Source: Phoebastria nigripes (Eukaryota; Chordata; Aves; Procellariiformes; Diomedeidae). Taken from it: 64,000 nt of DNA. Location of the stretch: contig JAYKAV010000966.1 of the NCBI GenBank assembly GCA_035582835.1, forward strand, positions 188,627 to 252,626, written 5' to 3'. Made by a program: the position numbers and the translations under genes. The notes below the pieces were generated by a model that did no database searches, had not been told where the DNA came from, and saw only the letters and a program-made list of their open reading frames with translations. This document shows, one piece after another, positions 1 through 12,100 of the stretch (within the stretch, counting starts at the first letter, position 1; every line of letters starts with the position of its first letter).

Positions 1-3000
1 TTGAACCACACCCTTTTACCCTCCAGCTGAACTCCTAAAATTTAGGCAAGTCAGCATCAAAGTTAATCATACTGGATAATAAACCTCACCCATTGTAATT
101 GGGGGCCTAAGGAGGAAGCTATGATTGGTGTGTAAATTTTGGTACAGTAACTAAAAACACATCCAAATTTTCATACTCTGAAATGTAGCTGAGTATCCTC
201 TAATAATCTTACCTTTACATAAACAGCTCAACGACCAGCAAATAAAACTATATTCAAGTAGAGTACCAGTCAAGCTGATAATTTGTTAATAGAGCTGCAA
301 GTAATAGAGAGAAGCACCATTTGCAAATCCATCTGACTGTGTAGGCTCCTATGACTTGGCTTAAAAGAGTTTAGGCTTCCAAGTGTAACTAATAATAAAG
401 AGTATTCTGTATTTCCTATATTCCAAACTATTTTTTATTAAATGCTAATGTAATTATAAAAGTTAATAACCTAAAGAGATTGGCACAAATTCAAAAATGT
501 TAATATGGAAGCCTCACTAATGCATCATCACTTTGAAAGTGTGCTATGCACAGAATCCACAGAATTGCAACGAAAATCCTTACTGCAAATTATTTTACCT
601 TTAATTATCAAATGTTCAATTTTGATGATAGAGATAACAGGAGAATTGAGAGAAATACTGTCTCTATTTAAAATAGAACGCCTCAGGAATTTGTGCATCA
701 AATCCATTTTATTTCAGGCTTACAAGGGAGAGATTTGACTAAGACTATGGGGAGCAACATTTTGGGTCCAATCTGTTCAGCATGAAACATAACCTGCTGT
801 GTGGCCAAAATGATTGGATACCTTAATCCTCAGGAATAACAGCAAATGCTTCCTCTGCTGGAGTAAATTAGAGAAGCTTCTAAGATAAACTATCTTCCAC
901 ATATTTAATATTTCATACTATTACAAATGCTTTAACCAGCCTTTGAGAAAATCTCTGACTCCTAGCTGCTTGCAGAAAAACAGACAGAAGCAGGTGAGTT
1001 GCTATGGTGCCTAAATGCTGACGGACAGGCTCGCTCTCTGGTAGCGTTTAGAAGTATCAGCGTTTCCCATCAGCTGTATGGAGAACTAGACACTTTAAAA
1101 TTAACCAGCTACTGAAACTGAGAGAAACCTATTTGCCTGCAAGGGATGAACTAAATCCCATCACTTTCCTCTCAGATGTCTTGTGTAGTTTGCTCGGATT
1201 CTCCCTGTTTTTGCTTAAGATCACATCTGGTAGCAAGGTCTAACATGTCTAACTTGCTCTTGAATCCAGTACTGCTTTGACTATAGATCTGAACTTGGTT
1301 GATTACTGCTGAATACAACATCTCCCTAGAGCAGCAAAACTAAATAGTGTTGTCTGATGATGTTGGCAATATCTGTTAATTATAAATTTACTCTCTCCTC
1401 GCTGTAATTCCTGCCCTACAGTATTAAGTCTACCTGATTTCACTGTCACTCCCTTTAACACAGAGAAATATTTATTTTCCTCCTTATATGAGAATCTAAG
1501 ATTTGTCAAGATAATTTCACTGACAGTGACCTCCCTGAAGAATTGCTCTATTTTTTGAGTTTGTCACTTATCAGCCATTACCAGTTAGATCACTTTTTAC
1601 ATGAACAAACTATAAATGCAGCTTATTTTTACTACCAAATACCCTTAATAAAATCCTTGTTGCTTTTTTTCCCTTGATAGTCTCTCTAATGCGTCTATTT
1701 CATCTGGTAAGTAAAAGCTGTTGTAGGAAAATGAAAAAGGCTCATATTATTCCGTGACAGAGGTACTAAAAGGCAATTCATTTCTCCTCATGACTGTCCT
1801 GCTGGCTTGCAGAACTGTTGTCTTACCAAACGGGTCATAAATCAACATATGGAAAAATTAATAACTTGTACAAACATTCTTACTTGATTTGATAGATTTA
1901 AGAGGAGATTTTAAATTTAAATATTTAAGTTAGGAAGCTTGTCAAGGTATTCTTTTCCTCAAAACATGTGGTACGCCTTCTTCCTGTTAATAAAAATAAT
2001 AAGGGTATCTGAAGGGCTTAATAACACTGCAGAACAGATGTTTCTTACACTGACTAAAAGGTAAAAAAATACATGCATTATGGATCCAGTTTCTTTGCAC
2101 CCAGATACCTTTTCACTCGGAATGGCAAGGGTTAGTTTGTACTACCCCTCACTATTGCTTGAGTATTTCACTTGATCATATTAGAAAACTGAACTCTAAT
2201 ATATCTGAATATCCTCACCTATCAGGAGATGCAAATCAATTTTCATGGGTAATGAGGGTAAATCCTTTATCACCTTTCTTTACATATTAATTATTAAAAT
2301 ACCTTATGAATTAGACCTTGTTCCTCAAAACAGAGAATTGACCCCAGTTACGTTCTACAACATGAATTTTCTATGTGGAGCATATATACTGCTCAATTAA
2401 TCAGTACTTAAGATCGGTACATAAGCAAGAGCACAGCTATAAATTACACTTACTTTTAGATTCTACCTTCTAATTTCACGCCCAGCATGTTCATAATCTC
2501 TGATTTTAATCACATGGATTCGTGAGGTACATAAGAATCACAGCAGCTCCAAGCTTTGCCTGCTGCGCGTGCTTACATTATAAACATACATTACTTAAAC
2601 CCATTAAGAGTGATTCAGACCACTGTGCAATTTCAGTTTCTTGTATAGCCACCTAGATCAATTCCATTAAAATAATTAGCATGCCAAAGCAGAACTTATT
2701 TGAAATCATCCCCTGCTCATCCCCAATAATAAATTAACAGAGGTAACAACCCCTTTCTTAGTTTAACATAAAGGTACAGGAAACTAGACATCAGGATTCT
2801 TTATTACAAATGGTCTCCCATAGCCCCAGTGCATTCACAAGCCAAATTAGACACCTCTGAAATGATGACAAAAGTACATGAACAGAATGAACTAGTTTGA
2901 ATTCTGGGATTTTATGATTTCAAGTCTATGTTAGTTTAAGCTTTAGCCATGTTTTCAAACATTCCTCTGTACCACCAATATTTTCAAAAAAATTACATGG

Positions 3001-4260
3001 AATTATGTCGTGTGACTAATTGATGACAGAACAAACATCACAGATCTTAATAAAACTGCAGCAGACATTCCCCTTTCCACTCCCACTTCTGCAGCTGAAA
3101 GCACTATCTTTATTTCTTCGGCAGAGTACAGATTAGTGAAACTAGAGTTGCTACCACAGTGAATACTAGCAAGGTCAGCAGAGTTCAGCCCTTCCCAACT
3201 CATTGTTAATCTTGTTTGTCCCTATCTGATCTACTCATCTGCTATTATCTCCCATTATACTTAGATAGTTTTTAACCCTATCAGAATATGGTACCAGTGG
3301 CATTGTATGATGCTAAGTGTTTCTGACAGTACTAACCCCTAAATTATGAACTGACAATAAGAACTCATAACTTTAAAAATCACAGATGTGCCCACCTTCA
3401 ACTATTTCAAAAAGGTTTTTTTCTCTATTGGTAGTTGTAGACTTGAGAGTTGGATTTTTAAAAATCTGAGTTAGGAGCACAGCTCCAGTACATTTTAAGT
3501 GGGACATTTAGTTCTATTGTGCTTAATGACTTAAAAAATGTCAACACTTATCAGCCTCAAAGGGCACCATTTTAAAGCTTCTGTTTTAATGATAAATAAT
3601 GATTTGAGAATGCAAATTTTGTACTCAGTGAAAGAATAGAGAGGTGTCAGCTTTCTTCAAGAAAACATTTAAAACAGTCTGAGCTGAATATTAAGTCAGA
3701 GAGTTTTGCACAGATTGATGTCTTAGCAACTTCAAAAGATAGCAGGAGAAGATGAATTTTGTAAATGGCTGTTTCCACAATAATGATTCTCTGGAGGGTT
3801 CAAAATTCTCCATGAGAAACCCCTTTCATCATTTTTTTTAAAAACTGTTCTCTATAGATACTGCTTTCTCAGAAAAAAATATTACAATGTAGAGTGATCA
3901 TTAATTTTTAGTTTACAAGTGTCGACACCTTATCTTGAGTTCGCCTGCCAGTTTCTGTTCTTATGTTCTCATTATCTGTCATCATTCTGCCCTTTCAGGA
4001 TGAAATTTTACATGTTTGCTTTTTAAATGGGGCAGATCCTGCATGTGTGTGTGTGTGTCTGTGTGTGTAGCCAAAATTAATCTTTTCTCAAAGGCATTTA
4101 ATTAACATATGTAAAAAACAAATAACAGCAAGGCTTACTAGTCCACTCAGACTATGAAATTAGTTCCAGACGAATAGAGTAAAGGTAACGTATGTTCATT
4201 TAATATTGCAAACCACGGGTGAGTGATATACTTCTCTTTCTTTCAAGTCCAGCTAGGGCT
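1..4260. other. Intronic DNA, no gene recognised; one TG microsatellite
   Basis: This is AT-rich sequence, inferred to be the GRM8 intron downstream of the exon. All open frames are short (under about 80 codons) and show no domain, paired splice sites or composition that would mark a gene. A (TG)n run interrupted by one CT lies at about 4043-4068. I recognise no transposable element here. Confidence 0.6.
4043..4068. repeat. (TG)n microsatellite, interrupted
   Basis: About seven TG units, one CT interruption, then four more TG units. Ordinary intronic simple repeat. Confidence 0.9.
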
Positions 4261-4430
4261 ATAGAATCACAGCATGGCTGAGGTGGGAAGGGACCTCTGG
4301 AGATCACCTAGTCCAGCCCCTCTGCTTAGGGAAGGCTCAGCTAGAGCAGGTTGCCCATGTCTGGACGGGTTTTGAATGTCTCCAGGGACGGAGACTCCAC
4401 AGCCTTTCCAGGCAACCTGTTCCAGTGTTA
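4261..4430 (-). mobile_element. CR1 LINE 3'-end fragment, minus orientation
   Basis: The plus strand begins ATAGAATCACAGCATGG and continues through GGGAAGGGACCTCTGGAGATCACCTAGTCC. This is the reverse complement of the CR1 3' untranslated end. The fragment runs about 170 bp, to the sequence complementary to the GGAACAGGTTGCC segment, and stops there, so it is 5'-truncated as most CR1 copies are. It is the only CR1 in the window that lies in the same direction as GRM8. It has no coding potential. Confidence 0.9.
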
Positions 4431-6710
4431 TTTGTAGATTTGTCACAAAATCCCAACAAGCAACATAGTTGCTTTACTTTGTCCCAGAGAAGACCAGAGA
4501 AAAGGTTGCACAGTCAGACTCAGAATTTGTTTCCTGAGTCTCCTCTTCACCGGGAGGGGGAAGTGATGTTGCAGTGACCTCTGGCAGAAGCAGACAACAT
4601 TTATCTAAACATTGACAACAGAGGCGAGTCAGTGCTTCCACCTATTCTCTGCTCCCTTCTCGCTTATCCCTGCTCACCTAAAAAGATGTCAAAGTAGCAA
4701 GTATCCCTGTTCACCTGCAGAATAAGTAGCCTATCAAAGCAAATAAGTTGTCTGTTTGCATGTATGAGAGTACAGGTCAAGTTCTGCCCTTACCTTTAAG
4801 ATTAAGTGAAAGACTTGCGTTGTAATATCCGTAAATATATTGTGTTAAAGTGTATGATGTTTTCTTGATATTTGTCCCTGGAACTACCACAGTGTGTTAA
4901 TGTAAATATAAATACAAATATATGACTAAAGGTAGGCAAAAACCAGCTACGCTATATTAGCTATAAATCCTTATATATAGAAAGAATGAACTTTCTTCTA
5001 TATGAAACGTTTTATGTGCAATATAAGTAATGATCTTTATCTTTGGAATTTAACTATAAATTTTGTTCTTCACTTTTGTAGTGGGGCAACTGGGAAGGGG
5101 AGCACTGATCGGTCTTATCACTTTGTGTTTTATTCCCACCTAAGAAATAGCACTGTATCCATGTTGTTGTCCTTTTTTTGCTTTGTCTGGAAGGAAGTAC
5201 AAAGATAAATATTTTTCTTAAAAACAAAACCAAACCAAAACAAAACCACCTTTGAAACACCTCCATCCACCACAAATGCATGTTCAAGTCCTGTTTCTGT
5301 TAAATGATGAGCATTTAACGTTGAATTCAGCAGAGCACTTCTCATAAAACACTCAGCACATGCCAAGGTAAAAACTCTTAGAAAACATCTGCTTATTTTG
5401 TAGACAGAATAACGAAGTTAAATAGAGTGAGAACACTAGAGCAATGTGATGGGAAAACATATTAAGTCATGCCACAATTACACTATTGCGCATATCACTA
5501 CTTATAAACTTAGTTAACAGAAAAATTATTCACTTTATGTAACTTTAAATATGAAACACCAGTTTCACATAAATATCTCATTTTGTTTGGATACAAAAAC
5601 CAGTAGGGAAAATCTTTCAAATGTGGCACTTTTATTAAAACAAGAACACCATAAAGTGACAACATTCACTTTTTGCCTGGGAAAAACAAAGATAAGTAGG
5701 AGCATGGAACTTCTGAAAGCTTTAAGTATTCTTTGATCAAATAGCCAGAAAGGGCTGGTTATGGTCTACTAGCAGTGACCACCAAGAACACAGGGAACTA
5801 AATATGACGCATCTCAGCACACTGGCTTTATATTTAGTGGTGTTTAGAAACTCTTTTGGTGTATACAGCAATAGGCTGTACCAGTTACATGTTAGAGGTC
5901 TCTTCTCCTATGAAATTAAATTACTTATTAAACTGCCCATTATAAATGAAAAGCAATTGTTTTTAGACACCATACTTTGCTAGCTGTCCTAAGAAAAACA
6001 CAGGCCGTAGTAAAACAGGAGACTACACTCAGCAGTAACTCAAATCTCATGTACAAATAAATTTCTTTATTCCTATTACAAATGAAGAAGTTCTATCCCC
6101 TTTAAAATCATGCTGAACTGTGAGATTTTCTGCATTTAGCATAAAACTGGTAGAAGAATATCTAAGCAGAAACAAATGTCGTATCAATTACATCAGTACA
6201 CTGTGCACTGGTGGTTATGATCACCCTTCAGTCATGAAGGTGTCATGGAATATTACACAGACAATCCTTCAGGGGAACAAATCGTCTTCATAATTTGTAA
6301 ATAAAAATAAACAGAGTAAACAAAAATAAACACATTTCAAAGTGATTACTTGCAATCAAAAGCAAAACAGTTACTCCAATAAACAGAAATATATATGTTT
6401 TCTTCCCATTGCAAATACCCTCCATAAGGCAGACAGGTGTCCTTCATCATACAGGTCATACTTTGCAAGGTGAAACCCACTACGTTGAATGTGACAGCAT
6501 ATTAATTGGACTTGTACCCATTACTACCTTGGTTAAGAGGTATATACTGAATTAAGAGAGGTGAGAAGTTGGTTTAATATGCATAAGGGTAGAATCATGT
6601 GGGGAAACGGATATTGAATAAAAAGAAAAACTGTCTGTCTCAAAAATGCCAGTTACTTTTTGATATTAGAAATTATCATCATATTGAAGAGCAGAGGCTT
6701 AAAACACACA
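4431..6710. other. Intronic DNA, no gene recognised; CAAAA-rich patch
   Basis: AT-rich unique-looking sequence. A CAAAA/CAAAC-rich low-complexity patch lies at 5221-5248. The overlapping minus-strand open frames at about 5054-5366 show no recognisable domain. I treat the segment as intron. Confidence 0.6.
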
Positions 6711-6947
6711 GGAAAAGTTGATTAAGCATAAGAAAAAAACTTTTTTACTGTGAAGATGATCAAATACTGGAACTCATTGCTCGGAGAGAATTTTGGAGGA
6801 TTTTCCATCCTTGTATGTATTTAAAACCTGGCTGGACATGGTCCTAAGTAACCTGATTTGGCTGATCCTGATCTGAGCAGAGGGTTGGAGTAGGTGATCT
6901 CCAGAGGTCCCTGCCAACTTCAGCAATGCTGTGATCCTGTGATTGTT
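6711..6947 (+). mobile_element. CR1 LINE 3'-end fragment, diverged
   Basis: The signature order of a CR1 tail is visible: an ACTTTTTTACTGTGAAGATGATC segment, then ATACTGGAAC, GGACATGGTCCTAAGTAACCTG, GGAGTAGGTGATCTCCAGAGGTCCCTGCCAAC and a degenerate GTGATCCTGTGATT end. Many substitutions and small deletions separate it from the copies at 14.3 and 40.1 kb, so it is an older insertion. About 235 bp remain, with no ORF. Confidence 0.88.
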
Positions 6948-8871
6948 AGGATAGAAAAATGCTACCTTGAATGGCTGTGAAAGCCAGGGTTTTCCTTTCA
7001 TGTAGCAGCTCACTTTTAATATACTACATTATTAATGATTGAACCTAGGATGCACATCAAAATCGAAACACAGCACTACTGTCAACTCCCAGCACAAGAG
7101 GTCTAGCAATCTATGTAAATATTCACCTCTGTAAACCAAGTCAGACACAGTGGCAGCGCTGTCCGGAGGAACAGGAATTTGGGATTAATAGGAAAAGGCA
7201 AATGGTTAAAGACCATCCTCTGCTTATGCCTCCCAACACATGACCGAAAAAAAGGAAATATTTGGGCATATAACACACCCAAAAAATTGGCACACCAGTA
7301 CATAATGTGGACTAGCCAAGTACAGGGAACAGTTAACATATCCCATGGGACAGAAAGTTAACCACACACAAATGTTTCTTTTTTTTTTTTCTTTTTTTTT
7401 TTTTCCTCTCTTTCACTAAATCACTAGCTCAAAAACAGATACTTTTTCATCAGTGTCCAGAATGCTTTATCCCACTTTTTCATCTCCCCTTGTTGCAATA
7501 CTTAGAGTCAGCCAGAGAAATCATGACAGGTATTGATGAAATACAACAATCTAGGGAGAGGAAGGTTTCATATAAAATGTACAGCTTATCTTTTTATGCT
7601 AAACAACACAGACCCAGAAGAATATCTACTAGAAATGTAGATAATTTTCACTGCAAACCTCACAATATGCTGCCTACCTTTGTCATCATAACAACATTTC
7701 CCATTTGCCAGCAACATATTTTGCTCCAGGTTTTCTTTAAAATCAGTAAAGAATCATTTAAACTCCTTCTATCTTTATATTCCTGGAGACAGGGATTCCC
7801 TTTTCATGAAATTGCATAGGAAGAAAAAAGTTTTAGAAGAGGAAAAAATTGCGAACTACAGCCAACATTCATATCAACCAAATGGTCTGGTGTATTACCT
7901 AAAGCAAAAAAAGCTTCCACTCAGAAGCTAAATTCAAAATGACCTTGTGCTTTTTTCAAAAAGGCTGGCAGCTGAGGTCATTGGAATAAATTGCGATAGA
8001 CAGTGCTTCTCTCTGCATAGTTAGAAGGCATGTCTAGTACGTGAATTACCACCAACTGGGGAAAAAAAACAACCAAAACACAGCAAAGAACATTGTTCCA
8101 TTTCTTTGTAAAATCATGGTAAATATAGTCTACAATAATTATGACTTTAATGAAATAATGTAGGTTTTCAGCAACTTCATTTCACCATCAAGTACGTTCG
8201 ACCCTTTTCAATTCTACATTCATAAATTAATCCTGTTCTTTATTGGCCTCTACTGTTAACAGCGTAAGCATCTGTAACTACATTTCCCCAGCAGGCAGAT
8301 CCGAGCTGCACAGAATATTATGTAGTGTTGTTTAAAAATATATATTACAGTTATGTTAAAGCTCACTAAATCACTGAGTCAAAAATAATGAAATGGAAAA
8401 GAAGCTGGAACTGCTAGTGAGTGTTTTAATTGAGATTTAAATATGCAAATTGAAAGCTAACTCCTCACTATTCACTTTTGTAAGGAAATTGTTAACAGCA
8501 ATTTCAGAAGAAGGTAATTTTCAAAAGGGTATTTTTTTTTCAATTCATTCTCTTGCAAAAGCATAAGCAACCTCTGTCAAAGGATTTTAATCTGTGAATA
8601 GGACTGCATGAGTCCTCAACTTGTTTCTATAATAGCAGCTTTTCACCAGAATATTTTGATGGACAGATTCTTATTTTTAACATCTGCCTCTTTTGGGAGC
8701 AGCTTAATGTTAAGACGGAAAATACACTTGGGGTTTCAAAGCAGGTGGAAAAACTCACAGTTCTGATTAAACGAGAACTGCTTCTAATCCCATTTTCCAC
8801 TGTGCCTTAAAGCATCCTATATAAAGAAGAAAACACATCTTGTCACTTCTGAAACATTTAAAGAAGAAAAA
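6948..8871. other. Intronic DNA, no gene recognised
   Basis: AT-rich sequence between a CR1 tail and the GRM8 donor. A T-rich low-complexity tract lies at about 7377-7404. A 109-codon open frame at 7490-7819 (+) shows no domain and lies antisense to the host gene; I regard it as chance. The large seven-helix exon of GRM8 (about 900 bp in relatives) is absent: there is no open minus-strand frame of that size. Confidence 0.6.
7377..7404. repeat. Poly-T low-complexity tract
   Basis: Two runs of about 12-14 T separated by a C. A simple repeat (poly-A in the GRM8 sense direction). Confidence 0.85.
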
Positions 8872-8884
8872 GGGGGGGGGGGGG
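8872..8884. repeat. G13 homopolymer just past the GRM8 donor
   Basis: Thirteen G on the plus strand give C13 followed by T5 in the GRM8 pre-mRNA, starting about 19 nt after the exon end. Poly-C runs bind PCBP-type proteins. The length is likely to be polymorphic, and the exact count may be a sequencing artefact. Confidence 0.9.
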
Positions 8885-8897
8885 AAGAGTACATGTA

Positions 8898-8903
8898 ACT
8901 TAC
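8898..8903 (-). promoter_or_regulatory. 5' splice site of the GRM8 exon
   Basis: The minus strand reads AATG|GTAAGT, a perfect intronic donor consensus. The exon ends after the first base of a codon. The next exon should begin with the two bases that complete Gly, as in the NFNG junction known for this receptor family. That next exon would encode the remaining linker and the seven-helix region, and it is not in positions 1-8897. Confidence 0.88.
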
Positions 8904-9104
8904 CATTAAAGTTTACTGCCCGGATATAGCTAAGTAGTTCTTTACCATCAGTTGTGCTCATCCTCGGGCAGAGACCAATATATCCAGGACAGAGATCTTT
9001 ATGCATGTTGTGTAGTGCATAGGCCATGGAATATACTGCATCAATTACAAACTGAACTTTTCCTTCTTGCTCATAGGCTGAATCTCTTGCAATTCTTTCT
9101 AAGC
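8904..9104 (-). CDS. GRM8: Internal coding exon of metabotropic glutamate receptor 8 (ligand-binding domain)
   Basis: Read on the minus strand, this 201-bp block translates without a stop into 66 full codons, from [14 protein letters not shown] through [20 protein letters not shown] to SYIRAVNFN. It has two extra bases at the 5' end and one at the 3' end, so it is a symmetric exon of 67 codons (201 is divisible by 3). The acceptor (AG at 9105-9106) and donor (GTAAGT, 8903-8898) fit exactly. The protein matches the C-terminal part of the Venus-flytrap glutamate-binding domain of group III mGluRs. These are presynaptic Gi/o-coupled receptors that lower transmitter release. From memory, [24 protein letters not shown] and DGKELL point to GRM8; GRM4 and GRM7 differ at many of these positions. 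The Cys pair seven residues apart (exon residues 38 and 45) is conserved in mGluRs. Versus the mammalian form I remember, [12 protein letters not shown] has Thr for Ile and Ser for Gly. No other exon of the gene was found here. Confidence 0.95.
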
Positions 9105-9132
9105 CTAAGGAAGAAAGAGAAAGAGTCAGTTT
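9105..9132 (-). promoter_or_regulatory. 3' splice site of the GRM8 exon: branch point, polypyrimidine tract, AG
   Basis: On the minus strand the exon is preceded by a clean pyrimidine tract (CTCTTTCTCTTTCTTCCTTAG, 9125-9105), interrupted only by the terminal AG. The pentamer CTGAC lies at 9129-9125 and is a good branch-point match. Its adenosine falls about 22 nt upstream of the exon, which is a normal distance. The boundary is fixed by reading frame and by homology of the exon. The branch point itself is inferred. Confidence 0.85.
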
Positions 9133-9139
9133 ACTTCTA

Positions 9140-9141
<2 letters not shown>

Positions 9142-9169
<28 letters not shown>
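9142..9169. repeat. (TG)14 dinucleotide microsatellite next to the GRM8 acceptor
   Basis: This is a pure TG run of about 14 units on the plus strand, so CA on the transcribed GRM8 pre-mRNA. It ends 13 nt upstream of the candidate branch-point pentamer and 38 nt upstream of the exon. CA repeats in pre-mRNA are known binding sites for hnRNP L, so position and strand make an effect on exon inclusion possible. That effect is inferred, not shown. Confidence 0.95.
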
Positions 9170-9170
<1 letters not shown>

Positions 9171-12100
9171 ATGAGTATTTGCATGCAAAAATTCACAGTA
9201 GAACATAAATAATTACAGTCAGATTGATAGGTAAAGTCAGGACTCATCTATCCATCACCTAAATAAACAAGACAAGGAAAAATACGGCCATCTGGTTTTG
9301 CCTCTAATCATTGCACACTGTGCCAGGTATATAAACAGTATGTTGAATTCTGGGCTGGGAAAGAGGACAGAACATTTCATTACAAGAAAAAGAAATATAG
9401 ATATATGTATTTCTACAATCCAGTAGAAAAACTCTCTTTCCACCTTATTGACTTTTGTTCAACAGCTGTTTATTGTTATTTATAGGACACTTCTACATCA
9501 GCCTGCCATTCTGTTTTAGATAAATTTAAGGCTACGTTGATTTTTATCCCTGTCTATTGTTTGATAAACATTATTTAAACATGTCAGGGAAAAAAGCCGA
9601 ATGCTTGCCAAGTGATGTGTCCATCTATCTCCATATTGAAAAGTGCTTATTCTGAGACTTTTTTTCCTGTATTTACTAGTGAATTATGCTTCACATTGAG
9701 AACCGTGTACTGTCTGCTATTTCTTACAGGGACGTTTTTCCTTCAGAGGGAATACAGAGCAAATCAATACATTATGAAACTTTGATTCTGCGGGAATTGC
9801 CCACATTAATCATCTATGTCTAAATCCAAAGAACCTTTTATATTCACAGGTGATAGTACTAAGTGGAAAAGTTAAAAAATAAAGTTAAGGAAAATTATAT
9901 TTTAAGTAGACAGCCAACATGAAATCCCATGTCCTATATAGGAGTTCAGCCACTGATTTCAAAGGCTCAAATTCTTCATTTACAAGGGGAAAGGGGGCTC
10001 TCTTGACCTTGACGTGAAATCTGCCCTGCTGAAATCTACAGTCAAGTTCCCATTGACTCAGCGAACCCAAGATTAAATACAGATTTGATCTACCAGATTA
10101 ACAACTCGTTCATTTTGAAAATAATCCATTCACACTCTTTAAGACTATTTAGAAATGAACCAAAAGTTTATGCACCTTTTTTTTTATTTTAACATTCTAC
10201 ATCTTACTTTTTATGTTTCTTTTTTATCACTAAACACAGGTTTTTATCAGTTCAAGATATAAATATTGTTGTATCTAAGTTTTTAAAAGTGCATTGTTTA
10301 TGCCTGAAAATATACTGTACGCAAGATCTTTCTTTAGACAAAGTATGTAAGCCCATATGACATGAAAAAAAAGCCAGGGAGTCTACTCAGAAGCCTTTCT
10401 TTCTGTTTGCCTGCTGCACTTCAGTGCCACCGTCTCACATTACAATGATAACATATGAACAAATTTGTAATCCGACAGTCAGTAGTATTTTGTGCTTTAA
10501 ACATCGCTGAGCACTGGGAGTGATAGATAGCCTTGAAAAATCATGATGTGCTTTTATTTCTCCTCAGGGATTAGTCAAAAAAAAAAAAAAATCACTACCT
10601 CTTGAAAAGGTACTAACCAGTTGGAGAGGAAAGCCTATAACTCATTTTTGTGATTTGTTACAAGTAACTTCATAGACACTTTCCAAGACATGCTAACTAA
10701 TGATGAGCAAATAACTAGTAAATAGCGCAACTCTAGTGCAAATAAATAAACAGAAAAACTTTTCCTTGCACATGCTGAAAATTACACAATTAGTTGCAAT
10801 GCATTTCCCAGACATAAAAGAAGATATGAAGGATGGAAGAGATGTGGCTTCATTAGATTGCAACTTTATTAACTTATTTCACTTGGGAACTAGCTTTTAA
10901 CCGTAAATGATGGATAGAGCTCAGGATCCCTACCTTAATTGTTCCTGCCTTGTTAAGGACTGCCAGACAACAAGGGAAGGACAGGGTTTACAGAACTCCT
11001 GCAGGCACACAGCAGTCAATAACCTGTATGTGCTCCCAAGAGCTTCCTCATCCTCTGAACAGGATGGTCAGAACAGGAGCAGTTTGAAGGACATATATCT
11101 GTTTTAATTCCTAAGCCAAATGTAATTCCCCTCACACATCAGATGGATGGATGTGTATGTTGAAGGGTGGGGGGTTGGTGAAAGACAGAAGGCAATAATT
11201 TTCTACAATAAATGCTAAGTCATAAAACACTAAAAGTTGCAAACACTTGTGCAAGTGCATTGTACTAAGTGGTACAGATTTTTAAAGGGGAAAAAAATCA
11301 GTATTCCACTCCCCTATGTTATACTGTAGTTTAAACACACATAGGATTTGCATAAATTTCTTCCACAGCATAACATTTTACCTTTACTCTTCACAGATAC
11401 GTGATCATAAACTACTTTATCATATAAATTACAGAGAAAAAAAAAAGAATTTATTAGGACTGAATGTGTTTCCTTACATACAAAGGGGTGATGAATACCA
11501 CAGAATTATCAATTTTAAACGTGTCAAATCCAGAAGGCAATAGACAAGAAGAGTCTCTGTGCTCTGCATGACTAAAAAAACCAATAAATTGGTTTATGTG
11601 CACTTTCTTTTTGAGGTTTCTCTTCATCTTCTCTTTCTAGAATTCTCAAAAATCTAAAACAATAATTTATAAAGATGGCAAGAACTCATTAGCTTAAATC
11701 ACATTACACTGCCCTAAATAAATTTTAATGTATAACAGTAAAGTGATGCCTATTGTCTAAGCCATAAATATGGTCAGCTGCTACAGAAATAATATTATGT
11801 GTTTGGAAGACATGATTATAATTTTTCTTCAGACTTGTATATCAAGTAATAACAGTTTCATTTATAGCTTGACTCTGAGCTCTACAAGGCATGTTTCTAC
11901 ACACACTGGTGACTTGAAAGAATATAACAATTTGTATCTCGTAACAGAAATGTTTTAATGCTTTCTTAATGATCACTTCAATTTCTCATTCTACAGTTTT
12001 TCCTCTGGAAAAATTGCTTAGGCTGTGTCTTTATCAAAAAAGAATGAGAAGATATTCCCAACTCTTGAACATGGGCACTTGATACCACCATGGTCTGACA

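Noticed and set aside
7490..7819. 109-codon plus-strand open frame
   Set aside because: No domain or conserved-looking motif. Length is within chance expectation for 64 kb read in six frames.
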